Shown here one piece after another: positions 54,730 to 63,974 of a DNA stretch of 64,000 nt. The DNA is from Sphingomonas guangdongensis (GTDB taxonomy: Bacteria; Pseudomonadota; Alphaproteobacteria; Sphingomonadales; Sphingomonadaceae): contig NZ_OBMI01000002.1 of assembly GCF_900199185.1 (NCBI RefSeq), forward strand, positions 248,001-312,000, in the 5' to 3' direction. Both the position numbers and the translations under genes were made by a program. The notes below the pieces were generated by a model. That model did not search any database, had not been told where the DNA came from, and worked only from the letters and a program-made list of their open reading frames with translations. How positions within the stretch are numbered: the stretch's first letter is position 1; each line of letters begins with the position of its first letter.

Positions 54730-56067
54730 CTACCGCGTATACGCCTTTGGCAGCGCTCCTTCCGGCGCGGTGATGTAGCGGTCGCGCAGGCGGCGCTGGC
54801 GCGAGTCCATCGGCTGCGACACGCCGTCGATCCACACCGCCTCGGGCGCGGAGCTGAGCTCGAGCGGGTCGCCGCTCCACACCACGATGTCGGCACGGCG
54901 GCCGGGGCGCAGCGAGCCGACCTCGCCGCCGACGCCCATCACCTCGGCCGGTTGCGAGGTGATCGTCGCGAACGCCTCTCCCCAGGTGAGCCCGGTCGCG
55001 CCGGGCACCTTGGCGATCGCGACCAGGTTGCCGGCGAACTGCTTGAGGTTGTGCTCGCCGCCGTTGCCGTCGAACAGCACGCCGACTGTCACCCCGGCAG
55101 CCTTCATCCGGCCGACGTTCGATTCTGTGGCGGCCAGCTTCTCGAACGAGGCGGGCAGGTCGGCGAGCGCGGAAGCCATGACCGGCACGCCCGCCGCTGC
55201 GATCTCGCGTGCGACCATCCAGCCCTCGCCCGCGCCGACCAGGATCAGGCGAAGCCGCGAGTAGCGGGTGCGCAGCGCCAGCACCTGGCGGATGTCGCTC
55301 GCGCGCTCGACATGGACGGCGAGCGGCACGGCGCCGTCGAGCACCCGCACCAGCGCCTCCGCGTCCGCCCGCTTCAGCAGCGCGTCGCTGCTGCGCCCGT
55401 CGAAGGCGGCAGGGTTGCGGCGGAAGTCGGCGACCTGGGCGAGCGCGTCGTGGAGCGCGACATAGGCGGCCGGACGGCTGCCGCCGGCGCTGCGCGCGCC
55501 GCTCTCCCCCAGCTCGACGTATTGGAACAGCCGCGCGCGGGTCACCGGATCGGGGTCGTTGCCGAGGTCGATCAGCGCGCCCTGGCCGGCCCAGATCGAT
55601 CCGCCCGCGTTCGGCGCGATGATCGCGCGGGTAACGCCACCCGCCCGTTCGTTGGCGATCATGACGTTCGCGGGATTGACCGCGGTGGTAATATCGATGG
55701 CGGCGTTGAAGGGTGAGTTGCGCGACGACTCGTCGTTGCTCTCGTCGACGCCGCTCGCGTCGGCGAGGCCGAGGCCGCCGATCCCGGCGACGATACCGGG
55801 CGATACCCACTTGCCGGTCGCGTCCACCGTCTGCGCGCCGGCAGGCACGGCGACCCCGCGGCCGGCCGCGACGATGCGGCCGTCACGGATGACGACGGTG
55901 CCGCCCTCGATCGGGGCAGAACCGTCGCCGATCGCAACGGTGCCGCCGGTGATCGCGATGGTCTGCGCACTCGCCTGCCAGCCGACGAAGGCGCCGGTCA
56001 TCGCGCAGCCGATGCCGAGCATCGTCAGCCACGGGGAGCGGCGCGGGCGAAAGGTGGAGCGGCTCAC
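54730..56067 (-). CDS. Amidohydrolase-like exported protein lacking the metal-binding HxH
   Basis: A 445-residue protein related to metal-dependent amidohydrolases. Signal peptide around residues 10-35 (WLTMLGIGCAMTGAFVGWQA...SAQ). The beta-sandwich and barrel ends are recognisable (GGTVVIRDGRIVAAGRGVAV and GSLRPGRRADIVVWSGDPLE). The usual GxIDxHxH is replaced by SPGIVAGIGGLGLADAS, and the later histidines are missing (LRLILVGAGEGWMVA). It is therefore probably not metal-dependent and may be an inactive partner. Its GTG start overlaps the upstream amidohydrolase stop by 4 bases, so it is coupled to it. Confidence 0.87.
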   Translation of the reverse strand: MSRSTFRPRRSPWLTMLGIGCAMTGAFVGWQASAQTIAITGGTVAIGDGSAPIEGGTVVIRDGRIVAAGRGVAVPAGAQTVDATGKWVSPGIVAGIGGLGLADASGVDESNDESSRNSPFNAAIDITTAVNPANVMIANERAGGVTRAIIAPNAGGSIWAGQGALIDLGNDPDPVTRARLFQYVELGESGARSAGGSRPAAYVALHDALAQVADFRRNPAAFDGRSSDALLKRADAEALVRVLDGAVPLAVHVERASDIRQVLALRTRYSRLRLILVGAGEGWMVAREIAAAGVPVMASALADLPASFEKLAATESNVGRMKAAGVTVGVLFDGNGGEHNLKQFAGNLVAIAKVPGATGLTWGEAFATITSQPAEVMGVGGEVGSLRPGRRADIVVWSGDPLELSSAPEAVWIDGVSQPMDSRQRRLRDRYITAPEGALPKAYTR

Positions 56068-57482
56068 TTGACGTCTCCCATGCCGGGCTGGCCCAATTCG
56101 AAGTCGCTGACCGGCCGGCGCCGCGGATCATTGGCGTCGTACAGCAGCGCGCCGTCGACCCACACCTTCTCCGGTCGGGTGTAGACGCTCAAGGGGTTGC
56201 CGTTCCACAGCACCGCGTCCGCCATCTTGCCCGCCTTGAGCGACCCGGTCTGCGCGTCGATGCCGAGCGCCTTGGCCGGCCCGATCGACAGCCAGCGCCA
56301 CGCCGCTTCGTCGCTGATGTTTATGCCGGCGCGGCGCCCGGCGGCGAGCGCCTTGGCCACTTCCTGGTTGAGCCGCTGGATGCCGTTCTCGTCATCCGAG
56401 TGGATCATTCCGCACGCGCCGCCATTTTCCAGCAGCGCCAGGTTCTCGTGGATGCCGTCGAAGCTCTCCATCTTGAACCCGTACCAGTCCGCCCAGACCG
56501 CGGCGCAGGTGCCGTTCGCCTTCAGCAGGTCAGCGATCTTGTAGGCCTCCACCGCATGGTGGAAGGCGGTGACCTTGTACCCGAACTCCTTGGCCATATC
56601 GAGGACGATGGCCATCTCATCGGCGCGGTAGCAGTGGTTCTGGACCAGGATCTCGCCGGCCAGCACGCCGCGCAGGGTATCCATCGCGATGTCGCGCGCG
56701 GGCGGCTCGCCGCCGTCCTTCTCGTACTTGTCCCAGCGGCGGCGGTAATCCTGCGCGCGCGCCCAGGTCGCGCGGTCCACCGCGACGTTGCCCATCCGGG
56801 TGGAGGGCTGCCGCCCCTTGGCGCCGTAAACGCGCTTCGGGTTCTCGCCGCACGCCATCTTGAGGCCGTAGGGCGCGCCGGGGAACTTCATCTGCTGCAT
56901 GGTGCGGGCGTAGACATTCTTCAGCACGACCGAGCGCCCGCCGAACAGGTTGGCGGAGCCGGGCAGGATCTGCAGCGTGGTGACGCCGCCGTTCGCCAGC
57001 GCGCGGCTGAAGCCCGGATCCTGCGGCCAGACGCTGTGTTCCGCCCAGACGTCCGCGGTGACCGGGCCCGTCGCCTCGTTGCCGTCCGAGTGCGCCTGCA
57101 CCGATGGGGTTGGATAGTCGCCCAAGTGGCTGTGAATATCGATCACGCCGGGGGTCAGCCACTTCCCCGCGCCGTCGATCACGGTCGCGTTTGCCGGCGC
57201 ATCGACGCTCTGCCCGACCGACACGATCCGGCCATCGGCGAACAGCGCAGCGCCATTCTCTATCCGGCCGCCCTCGCCGTCGTAGATGGTGACGCCCCGG
57301 ACTACGGTCGGCACGCTCGGATAGGCACGGTAGGTGGAGGGGAAGGGGTCGCGGGCGTAGGGAGTGCCCGGCTTCTTGGCGCTGTTCGAGGATGCCGTCT
57401 GCGGCGCCTCCTTCTGCGCGCAGGCGGCGAGCGCACTCGCGGCAAGCAGCGTCGCGACCAGGCGCGTGGTCTTCGCGATCAT
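56064..57482 (-). CDS. Metal-dependent amidohydrolase, exported lipoprotein
   Basis: A 472-residue amidohydrolase. Lipoprotein signal MIAKTTRLVATLLAASALAAC with lipobox LAAC. The metal site TPGVIDIHSHLGD is intact, with more ligands in VQNHCYRADEM, TAFHHAVEAYK and the Asp in CGMIHSDDENG. The barrel ends in a second sandwich strand AGKMADAVLWNGNPLSV. The substrate is likely a cyclic amide, dipeptide or similar; unproven. First of two overlapping genes; the second is the degenerate copy. Confidence 0.9.
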   Translation of the reverse strand: MIAKTTRLVATLLAASALAACAQKEAPQTASSNSAKKPGTPYARDPFPSTYRAYPSVPTVVRGVTIYDGEGGRIENGAALFADGRIVSVGQSVDAPANATVIDGAGKWLTPGVIDIHSHLGDYPTPSVQAHSDGNEATGPVTADVWAEHSVWPQDPGFSRALANGGVTTLQILPGSANLFGGRSVVLKNVYARTMQQMKFPGAPYGLKMACGENPKRVYGAKGRQPSTRMGNVAVDRATWARAQDYRRRWDKYEKDGGEPPARDIAMDTLRGVLAGEILVQNHCYRADEMAIVLDMAKEFGYKVTAFHHAVEAYKIADLLKANGTCAAVWADWYGFKMESFDGIHENLALLENGGACGMIHSDDENGIQRLNQEVAKALAAGRRAGINISDEAAWRWLSIGPAKALGIDAQTGSLKAGKMADAVLWNGNPLSVYTRPEKVWVDGALLYDANDPRRRPVSDFELGQPGMGDVK

Positions 57483-57612
57483 CGATGTCCCCTTTTTCTT
57501 TCCGCGCAGCGTAGGGGCAAGCCGCCTGCCGTTTCAAGGCGATATCAGGGCAGTTGGCGACATCACGCCCGATCGGCTAACCGCCGTGGCCTGGATCGTT
57601 GAGGAGAGGGTC

Positions 57613-58737
57613 ATGGCGGAGTCGGTCTCGGGGCGCGAGCTGCGCTCGACGGTGCGCGAGGACGGGACGCTGACGCTGTCGCTGGCGCGGGTGACGCTGG
57701 ATCCGCCGGGCCCGGGCGAGGTGATCGTGGCGGTTGAGGCCGCGCCGATCAATCCGTCCGACCTGGGACTGCTCGTCGGCCCCGCCGATCCCGGATCGGC
57801 GGTTCCGGGCGGCAGCGCCGACGCGCCGACGCTTACCCTGACGATCCCGCCCGATCGGCGCGGCGCGGTGGCGGCGCGGCTCGGCCAGTCGCTCCCGGTC
57901 GGCAACGAAGGCGCGGGCACGGTGATCGCCGCGGGACCGGACGTCGAGGATCTGGTCGGGAAGACCGTCGGCATGATCGGCGGCGCGATGTTCGCCGACC
58001 ACCGCAAGCTCCGCGCGAGCGACTGCATCGTGCTAAAGGACGGGCAGACCGCCGCGGACGGTGCAGCGATGTTCGTCAACCCGCTGACCGCGCTCGGCTT
58101 TGTCGAGACGATGCGGGCGGAAGGGCACCGCGCGCTGGTCAATACCGCCGCCGCGTCGATCCTGGGACAGCAGCTCAACCGCATCTGCCTGGCCGACGGG
58201 ATCCCGCTGGTGAACGTCGTGCGCAGTCCGGAGCAGGCGCAGCTGCTGCGCGATGCGGGCGCGACCCACGTCGTGGACACCAGCGCCGACAATTTCCGCG
58301 AGGCGCTGAAGGCCGCGGTCGCCGAGTCCGGCGCGACGATCGCGTTCGATGCGATCGGCGGCGGCACGCTCGGCGGGCAGATCCTCGCCGCAATGGAAGC
58401 GGCGGCGAGCAAGGATGCCGCTTACAGCCGGTACGGATCGGACATGTTCAAGCAGCTCTACATTTACGGCATGCTCGATCCCGGGCCGACGATCATCAAC
58501 CGCAGCTTCGGCTTCGCGTGGAGCGTCGGGGGGTGGCTGCTGTTCCCGTTCCTGCAGAAGGCAGGCGCCGAGGTCGCGGGCCGCCTGCGGGCGCGGGTGC
58601 GCGACGAGCTGACCACTACCTTCGCCACCCGCTATTCTCGGACGATCGGGCTGGCCGAGGCGCTGCAGCCGGAGGTCTTCGCCGCCTATGAGCGCAAGGC
58701 GACCGGCGAGAAGTTCCTCATCGATCCCAGGCGATGA
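57613..58737 (+). CDS. Zinc-type/quinone-oxidoreductase-like dehydrogenase (MDR superfamily)
   Basis: A 374-residue medium-chain dehydrogenase/reductase. The GroES-like domain has VAVEAAPINPSDLGLLVG and GNEGAGTVIAAGPDVEDLVG; the Rossmann part has ALVNTAAASILGQQLNRICL. Catalytic zinc ligands are not evident, so it is more like a quinone reductase or enoyl reductase. Start ATG 57613 with GAGGAGAGG upstream; the frame is open for another 83 codons that are antisense to the amidohydrolase gene. NADPH-dependent reduction of an unknown carbonyl or quinone is inferred. Confidence 0.86.
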   Translation: MAESVSGRELRSTVREDGTLTLSLARVTLDPPGPGEVIVAVEAAPINPSDLGLLVGPADPGSAVPGGSADAPTLTLTIPPDRRGAVAARLGQSLPVGNEGAGTVIAAGPDVEDLVGKTVGMIGGAMFADHRKLRASDCIVLKDGQTAADGAAMFVNPLTALGFVETMRAEGHRALVNTAAASILGQQLNRICLADGIPLVNVVRSPEQAQLLRDAGATHVVDTSADNFREALKAAVAESGATIAFDAIGGGTLGGQILAAMEAAASKDAAYSRYGSDMFKQLYIYGMLDPGPTIINRSFGFAWSVGGWLLFPFLQKAGAEVAGRLRARVRDELTTTFATRYSRTIGLAEALQPEVFAAYERKATGEKFLIDPRR

Positions 58738-58805
58738 GCTCACAAGTTGCTGTAGATCAGTAACATAGGTCGGGAACGAAGCTCCCGCTGGCGCGCTTCC
58801 GCCCC

Positions 58806-59072
58806 ATGTCGTTCCAGCAGCTCGATCCGCCGCTCCCGGTTCATGTCCTCGACAAGGGCGCGGGGTACGCCTTCGCCGTGATCGACTACGGGCAGGAGCA
58901 TAACTTGATCTGGGTCACCGCGATCAACGACACGGGCGAGATCTGGTGTGCGCCCAACCCGCGGGTGCGGATGCTCGCGAACTGGACGATGGGGCGCAAG
59001 CGACCGCCGGTGCTCGACAAGGGCGTGGCGAAGGGCGAGTGCGCGGGCGAGGCGGCCGAGCAGGCGCACTGA
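58806..59072 (+). CDS. Small conserved-looking protein of unknown function
   Basis: An 88-residue protein with an ordered, non-repetitive core (VHVLDKGAGYAFAVIDYGQE, then HNLIWVTAINDTGEIWCAPN, VRMLANWTMGRKRPP). No signal peptide. It resembles short uncharacterised proteins found in sphingomonads and some phages, from memory, not from a search. No ribosome-binding site is obvious. It is 45 bp upstream of murI, same strand. Confidence 0.68.
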   Translation: MSFQQLDPPLPVHVLDKGAGYAFAVIDYGQEHNLIWVTAINDTGEIWCAPNPRVRMLANWTMGRKRPPVLDKGVAKGECAGEAAEQAH

Positions 59073-59117
59073 CAGCCGGGACTTGCCGCTGACCGAGCGC
59101 CAGCCGATAGGGCGGCA

Positions 59118-59909
59118 ATGCGGCCGACCCAGCCCGTCCTCTTCTTCGACTCCGGTGTCGGCGGCCTGTCGGTCCTCGCGCCCACCCGCGCGCTGCTTCC
59201 GGCGATGCGCGCGGTCTACGTTGCCGACAATGCCGGTTATCCCTACGGAACGCGAAGCGAGGCGGAGATCGCTGCCCGCGTGCCCGCGCTGCTCGGGCGG
59301 CTGGTGGAGCGGTACACGCCACGGCTGGTGGTGATCGCCTGCAATACCGCCTCCACCATCGCGCTCGCCGCGGTGCGTGCCGCGCTGGACGTGCCGATCG
59401 TGGGGACGGTACCGGCGATCAAGCCGGCGGCGCAGACCAGCCGCACCCGCGTGATCGGCGTGCTCGGCACTGCCGCGACCGTGCGCCAGCCCTACGTCGA
59501 CGACCTGGCGACCCGCTTCGCCAGCGACTGCACGGTGCTGCGCCATGGATCAGCCACGCTGGTGACGCTGGCCGAGGCGAAGCTGGCGGGCCGGGCGGTC
59601 GATCAGCACGCCGTCGCCGCGGAGCTTGCCGCGCTTACGGTGCAGCCAGAGGGCGAGCGGATCGACGTGATCGTCAACGCCTGCACCCACTTTCCGCTGC
59701 TCGATGCGGAACTGGCGGTCGCGGCGGGGCCGGCGGTCCGCTTCGTAGACGGCGGTCCCGGGATCGCGCGCCGTGTCCAGCACCTGACGGACGGGCAGGA
59801 CTTCACCCCGGCCGAGGACATCGCCGTCTTCACCCGGTTGGACGATGCGGCGCGCGCGCTCACGCCCGCGCTCGCCCGCCACGGCTTCACCAGGCTGGAG
59901 CTGCTGTGA
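59118..59909 (+). CDS. murI: Glutamate racemase
   Basis: A 263-residue cofactor-independent racemase that makes D-glutamate for peptidoglycan. The two catalytic cysteines are in ACNTAST (Cys75) and NACTHFPLL (Cys189); the first strand FFDSGVGGLSVL is diagnostic. Cytoplasmic. ATG 59118. It precedes hemA by 72 bp on the same strand. Confidence 0.97.
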   Translation: MRPTQPVLFFDSGVGGLSVLAPTRALLPAMRAVYVADNAGYPYGTRSEAEIAARVPALLGRLVERYTPRLVVIACNTASTIALAAVRAALDVPIVGTVPAIKPAAQTSRTRVIGVLGTAATVRQPYVDDLATRFASDCTVLRHGSATLVTLAEAKLAGRAVDQHAVAAELAALTVQPEGERIDVIVNACTHFPLLDAELAVAAGPAVRFVDGGPGIARRVQHLTDGQDFTPAEDIAVFTRLDDAARALTPALARHGFTRLELL

Positions 59910-59981
59910 GACAATTTGTCCAACGACTTGCGAATGGTTCGCGCTGGAAATGCCGGGGACACACCGGTAAGTGACGCCGCC

Positions 59982-61247
59982 ATGACCATCGAGAGCGTCA
60001 GCGGGGAGGGGATCGACACGCGCCACCGGCCGGTCGATTACGGCCGCGTGTTCACCCAGGCGATCGACCGGCTGCATGCCGAGGGCCGCTACCGCGTGTT
60101 CATCGACATCCTGCGCAACAAGGGTATGTTCCCGAACGCGCGGTGCTTCGCCGGCCACAATGGGCCGAAGCCGATCACCGTCTGGTGCTCCAACGACTAT
60201 CTCGCGATGGGGCAGCATCCGAAGGTGATTGCAGCGATGGAGGAGGCGCTGCACGACGTCGGCGCAGGGTCGGGCGGCACCCGCAATATCGGCGGTAACA
60301 CTCATTACCATATCGACCTGGAGGCGGAGCTCGCTGAGCTGCACGGCAAGGATGCGGCGCTGCTGTTCACCTCCGGCTACGTCTCCAACGAAGCGACGCT
60401 CGCGACGCTCGCCAAGGTGCTGCCGGGCTGCGTCATCTTCTCCGACGAGCTCAACCACGCATCGATGATCGCGGGCATCCGCAACTCGGGCTGCGAGAAG
60501 CACGTCTTCCGCCACAATGACCTTCAGCATCTGGAAGAGCTGCTCGCCGCGGCGGATCCGGCGGCACCCAAGCTGATCGCGTTCGAGAGCGTGTACTCGA
60601 TGGATGGCGACGTGGCGCCGCTCCACGCGATCTGCGACCTCGCCGACAAGTACAATGCGCTCACCTACCTGGACGAGGTTCACGCGGTCGGCATGTACGG
60701 CGCGCACGGTGGCGGCATTTCCGAGCGGGACGAGGCGGCCGACCGCATCACCATCATCGAGGGGACGCTCGGCAAGGCGTTCGGCGTGATGGGCGGCTAC
60801 ATCGCGGCCGACCGGATGATCGTGGACGTGATCCGCTCCTACGCGCCCGGTTTCATCTTCACGACCAGCCTGTCGCCGGTCCTGGTCGCGGGCGTGCTGG
60901 CGAGCGTTCGTCACCTGAAGGCGTCGAGCGTCGAGCGCGACGCGCAGCAGGCCGCCGCCGCGCGGCTGAAGGCGCTGTTCACCAACGCCGGGTTGCCGGT
61001 GCTGCCGACCACCACCCACATCGTGCCGCTGATGGTCGGTGACCCGGTCAAGGCCAAGAAGATCAGCGACATTCTGCTCGCCGAGTACGGCGTGTACGTC
61101 CAGCCGATCAACTACCCGACCGTGCCGCGCGGGACCGAGCGGCTGCGCTTCACCCCCGGCCCCGCCCACGACGAGGCGATGATGCGCGAGCTGACGGACG
61201 CGCTGGTCGAGATCTGGGGCCGGCTGGAGCTGCGCCAGGCGGCCTGA
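59982..61247 (+). CDS. hemA: 5-aminolevulinate synthase
   Basis: A ~421-residue PLP enzyme that condenses glycine and succinyl-CoA, the first step of tetrapyrrole synthesis by the C4 pathway of alphaproteobacteria. [40 protein letters not shown] and the PLP-lysine region [13 protein letters not shown] (Lys265) are typical. The family normally starts near [17 protein letters not shown], so the N-terminal 21 residues before that are an extension; ATG 59982 is the best available start. Confidence 0.95.
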   Translation: MTIESVSGEGIDTRHRPVDYGRVFTQAIDRLHAEGRYRVFIDILRNKGMFPNARCFAGHNGPKPITVWCSNDYLAMGQHPKVIAAMEEALHDVGAGSGGTRNIGGNTHYHIDLEAELAELHGKDAALLFTSGYVSNEATLATLAKVLPGCVIFSDELNHASMIAGIRNSGCEKHVFRHNDLQHLEELLAAADPAAPKLIAFESVYSMDGDVAPLHAICDLADKYNALTYLDEVHAVGMYGAHGGGISERDEAADRITIIEGTLGKAFGVMGGYIAADRMIVDVIRSYAPGFIFTTSLSPVLVAGVLASVRHLKASSVERDAQQAAAARLKALFTNAGLPVLPTTTHIVPLMVGDPVKAKKISDILLAEYGVYVQPINYPTVPRGTERLRFTPGPAHDEAMMRELTDALVEIWGRLELRQAA

Positions 61248-61263
61248 GCCGCCGGGCGGCGGA

Positions 61264-62154
61264 TCAGCGCACCGCCGCCGCGATCGCGCGCGCGACTTCC
61301 GCGTGCACGGCGTAGCGCCGGACCTGCGATCCTCGCGCCTCGGTCAGGTAGCTTGCCACCAGGATCGGCGCGCGTCCCGGGCGCGGCCATAGCACGCCGA
61401 TGTCGTTGGCGCTGGTCTCACCCGTGCCGGTCTTGTCGCCCACCCGCCATCCCGCTGGCAGCCCGGCGCGCAATCGCCTCCCACCCGTCGTGTTGGCGAC
61501 GAGCCAGCCGATCAGCCGCTGCCGCGACGCGGCTGACAGGACGGAACCGAACAGCGTGGCCCGCATCGTCGCGAGCATCGCCGCCGGCGTGGTCGTGTCT
61601 CGCGGATCGCCGGGCGTGCCCTCGTTCAGGTGAGGCTCGATCCGGTCGAGGCGGGTGACGCGGTCGCCGGCCGCGCGCAGAAAGGCGTTGAAGCCGTCGG
61701 CGCCGCCGATCAGCGGCAGCAGCAGGTTGGCCGCCGCATTGTCGCTGGTGGTCATCGTGGCGTGGCACAGCGCCGCAACCCGCATCGACCCGCCGACGCG
61801 GCGCGCGGTCACCGGCGAGTTGGCGATGATGTCGCCGCGCCGGACCGCCACCGCGCGATCGAGCGGGAGCCGCCCTCGATCTGCGGCGTGCAGGACGGCG
61901 GCGCTCAAAGGAAATTTGAAGGTGCTGCACATGGGAAAGCGCTCGCCGCCGCGCAGCGCAAAGCGCTGGCCGGTCGCGAAATCGAGCACCGCGACGCCGA
62001 GCCGTCCGGGCGCGCGGCGATCGATGTCCGCCAGCGTCGCAGCAAATCTGGCACCGCCGAAATCAGGCGTACCAGCGGCGTAGAGCCTCTCCGGCAAGAT
62101 CGCGGCGGCGACGCCGGCCGCTCCGAGCATGACCAATACCTCACGTCGATCCAT
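61264..62154 (-). CDS. Class A beta-lactamase
   Basis: A 296-residue serine beta-lactamase. Signal peptide near MDRREVLVMLGAAGVAAAIL, where Arg-Arg suggests possible Tat export. The active-site motifs are complete: STFK with Ser77 and Lys80 (Ambler 70 and 73), SDN at 137-139 (130-132), ExxLN at Glu173-Asn177 (166-170), and KTG at 241-243 (234-236). It hydrolyses penicillins and probably some cephalosporins; the spectrum cannot be read. AGGAGG precedes the ATG at 62154. It is divergent from an AmpR-like regulator. Confidence 0.97.
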   Translation of the reverse strand: MDRREVLVMLGAAGVAAAILPERLYAAGTPDFGGARFAATLADIDRRAPGRLGVAVLDFATGQRFALRGGERFPMCSTFKFPLSAAVLHAADRGRLPLDRAVAVRRGDIIANSPVTARRVGGSMRVAALCHATMTTSDNAAANLLLPLIGGADGFNAFLRAAGDRVTRLDRIEPHLNEGTPGDPRDTTTPAAMLATMRATLFGSVLSAASRQRLIGWLVANTTGGRRLRAGLPAGWRVGDKTGTGETSANDIGVLWPRPGRAPILVASYLTEARGSQVRRYAVHAEVARAIAAAVR

Positions 62155-62257
62155 CACATCGCCTCCTCAGCCTGCCGTCGCAAACTGCTGATTGGCGGGT
62201 GGGTGCACAATCGACCATAAGTCGGCCGAGCCACTATAAATATCGGGGTGTCGCCAC
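62155..62257. promoter_or_regulatory. Divergent bla-ampR promoter/operator region
   Basis: 103 bp between the two divergent starts. It holds the ribosome-binding site of the beta-lactamase, the sequence ACTATAAATATCGGGG near the ampR side, and T-N11-A spaced pairs of LysR type, but none is clearly a unique operator. By analogy with known ampR systems the regulator should bind here. Confidence 0.6.
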
Positions 62258-63127
62258 GTGGATCGTGCTCAGCTGCCGCTCAATGCCCTGCGTGCGTTCG
62301 AGGCGTCGGCACGACACGGCAGCTTTACCCGCGCCGGGCTGGAGCTGTGCGTCGGTCAGGCGGCGGTCAGCCACCACGTCAACCGGCTGGAGGCGTTGCT
62401 CGGCGTTCGCCTGTTCCACCGGCTGCCGCGCGGCCTGGCGCTGACCGACGAGGGCGCCGCCCTCTTGCCCGTGCTCGGCGACAGCCTCGACCGGATCGCC
62501 GGCGTGCTCGGCCGCTACACGGGGGCGCGGTCGCGCGAAACGCTCACGGTTGGGGTTGTCGGCACCTTTGCCGTCGGCTGGCTGCTGCCGCGGCTCGCCG
62601 CTTTCACGGCGGCGCAACCGTTCGTCGACGTACGACTGCGCACCAACAACAACCGGGTCGACCTGGCGGGCGAGGGGCTCGACTACGCGATCCGCTTCGG
62701 CGACGGCGCGTGGCATGGGACGGAGGCGGTGCCGCTCCTGGCCGCCCCGCTCACCGTGGTGGTCGCACCCACGCTGGCCGAGCAACTGTCCGGACCGAGA
62801 GCGCTGGCGATGGTGCCGCTGCTGCGGTCCTATCGCGCCGACGAATGGCCGCGCTGGTTCGCCGCCGCTGAGCTGGCGTGTCCGCCGCTGACCGGCGCGG
62901 TGTTCGATTCGTCGGTGACGATGGCGGCCGCGGTCACGGGCGGGGCAGGCGCCGCACTGCTGCCGCCCGCGATGTTCGCCGGCGCGCTGGACAGCGGAAC
63001 ACTGCTGGCGCCCTTCACGACGACGATCGACACCGGTCGCTACTGGCTGACCCGGCTAAAAACGCGCCCGCCGACCGAGGCGATGCGGGTGTTCCGGACG
63101 TGGATCGAGGCCGAACTCCGGTCCTGA
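62258..63127 (+). CDS. ampR: LysR-family regulator, AmpR-like
   Basis: A 289-residue LysR regulator. The N-terminus LPLNALRAFEASARHGSFTR then AGLELCVGQAAVSHHVNRLE closely follows AmpR, the beta-lactamase regulator that senses muropeptides; RGLALTDEGAALLPVLGDSL is also typical. The gene is divergent from the class A beta-lactamase with 103 bp between, the classical ampR-bla arrangement. GTG start at 62258. The symbol is given on context and similarity. GcvA-like regulators share this N-terminus, so identity is not certain. Confidence 0.85.
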   Translation: MDRAQLPLNALRAFEASARHGSFTRAGLELCVGQAAVSHHVNRLEALLGVRLFHRLPRGLALTDEGAALLPVLGDSLDRIAGVLGRYTGARSRETLTVGVVGTFAVGWLLPRLAAFTAAQPFVDVRLRTNNNRVDLAGEGLDYAIRFGDGAWHGTEAVPLLAAPLTVVVAPTLAEQLSGPRALAMVPLLRSYRADEWPRWFAAAELACPPLTGAVFDSSVTMAAAVTGGAGAALLPPAMFAGALDSGTLLAPFTTTIDTGRYWLTRLKTRPPTEAMRVFRTWIEAELRS

Positions 63128-63503
63128 TCTGCCGCGCAGCGCTGTTCACGCGCCGCGACGTCTCACCATGACGGCGCGCTGAGGCAAACCGTAGTCGCTG
63201 CGCCCTGTTAACACCGCCTTCGATCCACTACCTAGGTGGTCGTTCGCGTCCGATCGGTGGCGGGACAGGAGGGGACGCTTGGCCGTGAGTGTGGTCGAAG
63301 GCGGTCGAAGGAGCGCGGTGGTGAACCCTTCCAGCTGTTGAGGTGCTTGCGCGGCGAGCACCGCGTCGATGAGCGCCGGGTCCGGTTGACCTACACCGGC
63401 TGGCATGCGCGCTGCACCGGCTGTCGGTGCAGGATGGTGCGGACCAACCAGGATTGGACGCCCAACAACTGGTAGGCGATCGGGCGCCGACCGCGCCGAT
63501 CGT
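63128..63503. other. Region without a convincing gene
   Basis: 376 bp between the ampR-like and DUF3429 genes. Frames on both strands are short and Arg-rich. One possible tiny ORF begins at TTG 63279 (AGGAGGGG five bases upstream) and runs 20 codons to 63341. No repeat, tRNA or terminator with a T-run was found. Confidence 0.5.
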
Positions 63504-63974
63504 TCAGCTTACGACGACGCCCGTCGGCTTCACCGCCAGCAGCACGCCGGTTGCGATCGTCAGCAGCCCGAGCCCGAGCGACAGCGGCACGCGCAACTGC
63601 ATCCAGTTGGCCGGCGCGATCCCGGCGATCGTCAGCCAGCGATCGACGGGAAGCGTCAGGAACAGCGCGACGCCGATCGCGACCAGCGACCAGGGCGACC
63701 CGCCGCTCAGCACGACGCCGGCACCGAGCGCTAGGGCGGCAAGGCTCGGCACCACCGCAACCGCGACGAGCGCGCCCTGCCGCCGGTCCGCCTCGCGCGA
63801 CCCGAAGCCCCACCAAATTCCGCCCAGGAAGCTCAGGATCAGCAGCGGGTAGAAGGCGCCGATCGCGGCGGCCGCGCGCTCACCCGCGGCGACCAGCGCC
63901 GTGCTGGCGACCGCCGGCGCCAGGCCGGCGTAGCCGAGTAGGCGCGCGACGCGGCCCACCCGTGTTTCAGTCAC
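63504..63974 (-). CDS. DUF3429 inner-membrane protein
   Basis: A 156-residue protein with about five hydrophobic segments. The family hallmark is FYPLLILSFLGGIWWGFGSR; segments also at LLGYAGLAPAVASTALVAAG and LVAIGVALFLTLPVDRWLTI. It belongs to DUF3429, a family with no known function. GTG start at 63974 with AAGGA eight bases upstream. It is the last gene in the window. Confidence 0.88.
   Translation of the reverse strand: MTETRVGRVARLLGYAGLAPAVASTALVAAGERAAAAIGAFYPLLILSFLGGIWWGFGSREADRRQGALVAVAVVPSLAALALGAGVVLSGGSPWSLVAIGVALFLTLPVDRWLTIAGIAPANWMQLRVPLSLGLGLLTIATGVLLAVKPTGVVVS

Noticed and set aside
63236..63475. A 79-codon Cys/Arg-rich frame in the gap after the ampR-like gene
   Set aside because: No family resemblance, no ribosome-binding site at its start, base composition like background.
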